Part shown: one piece after another, positions 60,101 to 64,000 of the stretch | Position numbering within the stretch: position 1 is the first letter of the stretch | Layout of the letters: each line of letters begins with the position of its first letter | From: Pogonophryne albipinna | Taxonomy: Eukaryota > Chordata > Actinopteri > Perciformes > Artedidraconidae | Direction: 5' to 3' | Assembly (NCBI GenBank): GCA_028583405.1 | Contig: CM053246.1 | Coordinates: forward strand, 11,152,649 to 11,216,648 | Length of the DNA stretch: 64,000 nt | Notes under the pieces: generated by a model | Told to the model about the DNA's origin: nothing | Database searches by the model: none | Seen by the model: the letters and a program-made list of their open reading frames with translations, nothing else | Made by a program: the position numbers and the translations under genes

Positions 60101-62369
60101 GGTTTGTCAGCAGCACGTTGACTGAGGACTTCTGAGAGACATCAGACACAACCTTCTTCTTTCTGAAGTCCAGAGAAAGTCTGCTTTCATCCAGGCCGTC
60201 AAAGATGAACAGCACTTTGCAGACAGCCAGCTGCTCTGCTGTGACCTTCTGTAAGTTTGGATGGAAAACATGGAGCAGCCTGAGAAGACTGTACTGCTCA
60301 CCTTTGATCAGGTTCAGCTCCCTGAAGGAGAGCGGGATCACCAGACTGACATCTTGGTTTCCCAAACCCTCGGCCCAGTCCAGAGTGAACTTCTGCACTG
60401 AGAAGGTTTTTCCAACTCCAGCAACTCCGTTGGTCAGGACCGCTCTGATGGGAGTCTGTTGGTCAGGTGAGGCTTTAAAGATGTCCTGGCACTTGATTGG
60501 AGTGTCATGGAGGGTCTCCTTCTTGGAAGCTGTCTCCAGCTGCCTCACCTCATGTTGGGTATTCACCTCTTCACTCTGGCCTTGTGTGATGTAGAGCTCA
60601 GTGAAGATGCTGTTGAGGAGGGTTTCACTTTGATCAGTTCCTTCAGTCACACGTTCACATCTCCTCCTCAGACTGAGCCTATGTTCATCTAGAACCTCCT
60701 GCAGACCACGTTCTGCTGGAAGAGAAGCAAACAGGAGAGAATCAGGAGATGCTTTTGAGAATCTAACAATAAAACTCATTTAATAAAAAGTTTAAATGTT
60801 TTATAAACATGTTAATGTCTTTGCTCTTCAACAGAATACCTAATTAAAAAAGCAAAGGAACCAGGAAGAGGAATAAGACGCTGCATGAGTTCGGCCTCTT
60901 ACCTCGTACAGAGCTGGTCTGACTGGCTGTCTGCAGGCCAGCTCTGGTTCTGGATCTTTCTCCACACTGGGGACAGGAGGGGTCTCCTGATGGAGGTCTC
61001 TGCTCCCAGTATGAGGTGATGCACTGTCTGCAGAACCAGTGTCCACAGCTGGTAGAGACTGGATCCTTCAGGACGCCCTGACACAGAGCACAGCTGGACA
61101 GCTGCTCCTCCACAGGAACACCACTCTTCCTCTTCCCTCTGTGGAGAGGAACACATCCTTTACAGCACTTTACTTTAGGGGAGCTGATTCTCACCAAAGG
61201 TACAACAAGGGGGGAAATTCTAGTTTGATATTTAAAAAAAGGTCTATATAATATACCCTTGTGATCTGGTAGATAGCTTACAATTCACATTATCATAACA
61301 CCAGAGCATCCTGTCTGGATTCATGACCCAGATGAGCACATGTTCCCTGCATCTACACTCAGCTGTATGAACCTGGTGCTTCATAAACCCAACATAGAAT
61401 CTGCTGTGAATTAATAGCAATAAACATCTGGAAAGGATGCCTAAATAACAACAGAGTGATACTGATGTGTAAAAAGCCTGAGTTAATGCTTTGTCAGGTC
61501 TGTCTCCAACACAACGAGATCAGTTTGATTAAAGCTAGGCTAACGTTAGCTGCTCCATCCTCACTCAGAGTGACTTCATGAAGTCATAAGTACAGCAGTG
61601 TCTTATTGTTAGCGCCACAGACAGTCTCTGGTTTAAACAGGAACATGAATAACCCTGATTGAATATGAGCTGCTGTAGAGCTCTGCTCTCCTCTCTGATC
61701 CCCCTCAGACCGTCAGAGACCACAGGAGCACAATCTCAACTCTGACAGGTTTCTGTAACAGAGCGTCACAAACTTTACACTCAAGTTGAAATGTTTCACG
61801 CTGCACGAATACGCAGGTGATATGAATTTAACATCTTCACTTCCTTCCTGTTGCCAGGCACGGATCTGGGTCTTTGCATTGACTCTACATGTGATATCAC
61901 AAAACTCTGTTGTATCTGCTAATGCTAAACACAACCAGCTCACCAGGTTATCACTATTATTAATAACATCTTAAAGAGACATATCATAGACATGCCCAAG
62001 TAGTTAAATAATGTTTTGGATGATATCTTTCTTTTTTTAAATCAGAATTTATCAACATGTTTGCTCTTTAAAAACATTTTATACACAGATACAATGATAA
62101 TATAATTGCATATTAAAATATCCTCAGATAATGTTAACTTGCTGTACTCTGCTGCGTTTTCCCTTTACAAACTGCTCACATGATTTCATTAAAGAACAGT
62201 TTCATATATTAGATTACATAAAAACTGAATCCTCTTCAGATCAGGTTACAGGAGAAACTCTTACTTTGTGTCTGAGGGTCCAGGTTCATTACTGAAGACT
62301 GGACGATGACCCATAGACCAGTCACTCTTCAGAGACTGACAGCTGGGGACTGGAGACCCTGCTCTCTGT
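54173..62369 (-). CDS. Fish-specific NLR (NLRC3-like): RING, FISNA-NACHT, LRR
   Basis: Predicted cytosolic innate immune receptor. Exons in order: 62265-62369 ([16 protein letters not shown], the canonical fish NLR repeat motif), 60903-61138 ([21 protein letters not shown]), 58906-60715 (FISNA then NACHT, about 603 aa, with Walker A GVAGVGKT, Walker [11 protein letters not shown] and [10 protein letters not shown] sensor), LRR exons 57654-57827, 55907-56077 and 55344-55514 ([13 protein letters not shown]), then 54350-54393 ([13 protein letters not shown]) and 54159-54186 with a TGA at 54175-54173. All phases agree and there are no stops, so this part looks functional. The start exon is not found right of 62369. 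No B30.2 domain follows the LRRs. Introns carry a hAT MITE, a TTAA MITE and a minisatellite. This family expands in tandem in teleosts, but only one gene is in view. Start and last exon are the least certain parts. Confidence 0.9.
54572..55101. mobile_element. hAT MITE in NLR intron (CAGGGGGGTCCAAACT termini)
   Basis: Ends CAGGGGGGTCCAAACTC and GTTTGGACACCCCTG are inverted. Flanks GTCGAGAA (54564-54571) and GTCTAGAA (55102-55109) differ by one base, an 8-bp hAT duplication. The right end contains GGGCCGCATTTGGCCCCCGG. Confidence 0.85.
56800..57302. repeat. GGGACACAC minisatellite in NLR intron
   Basis: About 35-40 short units of the type CCGGGGACACACAGGGACAC. All three minus-strand frames stay open across it as Cys/Val/Pro-rich repeats, which is an artefact of the unit. 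Just right of it GGTCCTC ends at TTAA (57353-57356), the terminus of an AGAGGACC-family MITE that probably contains the array. Confidence 0.9.
58321..58692. mobile_element. Complete TTAA-flanked MITE (AGGTGGGGTAGGTAAGTTTGAG)
   Basis: Perfect inverted ends AGGTGGGGTAGGTAAGTTTG and CAAACTTACCTACCCCACCT, flanked by TTAA (58317-58320, 58693-58696). 372 bp, no ORF. In the NLR intron after the NACHT exon. Same family as 51007-51828 and 1870-2030. Confidence 0.85.
61140..62264. other. NLR intron, no feature recognised
   Basis: AT-rich intron between the RING exon and the upstream motif exon. Nothing repetitive or coding was recognised. Confidence 0.4.
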
Positions 62370-63427
62370 CTGTGGAAACAACATGTTTTAAACATCATCA
62401 GTTCATCTAAAGAGCAGCTTTTGATCTATGACTGTTCACCTGATTAAAGATTGTAGAGTTGTTGAGTTGTGATTGTGGGTTTCTGTTGTTAAAATTCATT
62501 CAAGTCCAACATGTAGAGTGAGGATGATTTCACTAGTAGATTATTTACTATTACTGATGAAGACAAGAAGCAAGAGTTCAATTACTCTTTGTTAATGTAC
62601 TCTACTGGGTTTCATTAAACAGGTTAGATGATCAGAAACCATGGCCGTGGGAAGTAGGGGTGCTGAGGGTGCTGCAGCACCCCCTGGTGGAGGACAGGGA
62701 ATCTGCACGTCCACAAGATTAAATGGAAATATAATACAAAAAAAACGAATTTTCAGCCTTGATGTAACAACATTCATAATTAATTAAAGATAAGACCCTT
62801 TTCGCCCCGGTTACATTTTCCATTTGCCCCGTACGATGGGCGCTGTAAGTGATGAAAGTGGGGGATGTTGGCTTATCAGGCGCCCGCAGCTCACAGCCAA
62901 AGTGCGAGAGAGAGAGAGAGAGGGCGCACCGGTACCGGCGGGGATTGTTGTTAGCTTCTGCTGCGCTAACGGATAAGAAGCTGTTTCTACAATAATGTGG
63001 AGGGAGAGCTCTCCTGTCAGACTGAGAGGCTCAGTGAGGTAAAGGACTCTCAGTGTTTAGATAGTTCACTTTAGTCTAAGTTATCTCAGTGGCTCTCAAA
63101 CTGTTTGATCACAATGTATGTAAACAATATTTCCAAGGCACTCCTTTATAATTATTAGGATAAATAAAAACAGGTTTGAAATCATTCCAATGTATACTAT
63201 AGGACAGTAAACCAGACATATCGTTTTAAAACTGGAGAGATAAAAAAATATGCATAAATAAATGTTAACTGGTAAAATAAGATATAAATGAAGAACTAAA
63301 CTAAAATAAGTTACATGTATTTGTTATTGGCTATGGTAGGTTATTGGTTATGTTCACATACTTATTTGATTATTCAAATGTAAACGGATCTTTTTCATAT
63401 GGGTGTTTAGAGTTGTACCCCCTAGAC
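62370..63427. other. Upstream of visible NLR exons; repeat remnants
   Basis: Contains GGGTGCTGAGGGTGCTGCAG and its partial inverse near 62655, and a stretch shared inversely with 32559 (GATTGTTGTTAGCTTCTG). An acceptor at 62370 requires another NLR exon further right, which was not identified. Confidence 0.4.
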
Positions 63428-64000
63428 CAGGGGCCTCATGTATAAAGGGATATAAAACACTGCGTACCGGCACAGGACTTTCGTACGGCACTTCCTACGC
63501 CGGGTTCCCTTTATAAATCACAAGCCACTCGAAATGCGTGCAGCTTTTGCGGGCTTCACGTAACGCCCATATTTGCCTATAAATAGTCAAAGAAACGCCC
63601 ATTTATTCATTCTGACTGCATGGAGAAGATCGCAGGAAATGACGACAGAAAGCTAAAAGAGACGTCTCACACCGTGTCAGATTCTGGTTATTTTGGGGAG
63701 GTCGAGATAAATCACGATTAAACGTGATAGTATATAAAACCATGCTCGTATCTACAAACTATAGAAATGCAACACGGCGTCAGTTTAGACGTAATTCTGT
63801 CCTCCTGCTCACCGCATCATTCATGAGGAAACATTTCATAACATTAACACAACATATTCGAGGTGGTTTTAAATAACATATCCGTATTTATTTATTTCTC
63901 CAGGTTATGTGTTTGTGTTTCTGAGGAGTCTCAAACAGGCGTTTGTTCAATCATTTTAAGATCAGCTTTAATCCATGTTTGAAAATGAATTCTTCATATC
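63428..64000 (+). mobile_element. Element starting CAGGGGCCTCATGTATAAAG, runs off window
   Basis: CAGGGGCCTCATGTATAAAG followed by TGCGTACCGG is the terminus of a widespread teleost DNA-element family. An ATG at about 63620 opens a short frame (MEKIAGNDDRKLKETS) of unknown meaning. The other end is outside the window. Confidence 0.45.

Noticed and set aside
58902..60692. Plus-strand ORFs opposite the NACHT exon
   Set aside because: Antisense shadows of the NLR coding exon.

Overview
This 64 kb window looks like nuclear DNA of a teleost fish. Three observations support this: single-copy genes are split into short GT-AG exons and encode vertebrate proteins; an NLR gene has the fish-specific FISNA-NACHT-LRR layout with an N-terminal RING exon; and most of the remaining sequence is teleost-type transposable elements (Rex3/RTE, L2-like LINEs, hAT, PIF/Harbinger, TTAA-flanked MITEs, gypsy, an endogenous retrovirus) plus long (GT)n runs. 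There are no bacterial features.

Left third (1-26 kb). Five exons on the plus strand form the C-terminal half of a C19orf44-type (DUF4614) gene at 2079-15385. Its introns hold a three-level nest of DNA transposons (2468-7618), a 5'-truncated Rex3 LINE and a hAT inside a hAT. A TTAA-flanked MITE separates it from a convergent, complete-looking akr1a1 gene on the minus strand: eight coding exons, 17204-22174, predicted 324 aa, with a candidate 5' non-coding exon and promoter near 25.2-25.6 kb.

Middle (26-44 kb). This is a transposon graveyard: a minus-strand LINE, a 440-bp duplication, PIF/Harbinger-like elements, a gypsy pol split by an L2-like insertion, and a LINE split by two Harbinger-like insertions. 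Within it sit four consecutive in-frame exons of condensin-II subunit ncapg2 (39797-41554, minus) with no upstream or downstream exons in view. Next come a ~170-bp tandem satellite and an intact 239-codon F54H12.3-type integrase.

Retrovirus (43922-50747). A full-length endogenous retrovirus is bounded by nearly identical ~438-bp LTRs and a CTTAG target-site duplication. It has a primer-binding site fitting tRNA-Tyr, a repeat-rich leader, a truncated gag, a damaged pro-pol and only a 92-codon ORF where env should be.

Right part (51-64 kb). A 1.5-kb foldback hAT-type element precedes a minus-strand NLR gene (54173-62369). Its visible exons run from the PxCxSxKSDxSM motif exon through RING, FISNA-NACHT, three LRR exons and two short terminal exons, all in compatible phase. 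The 5' start exon was not found and may lie beyond the right edge. The host genes show no obvious joint pathway: an aldehyde/aldose reductase, an uncharacterised nuclear-type protein, a chromosome-condensation subunit and an innate immune receptor.
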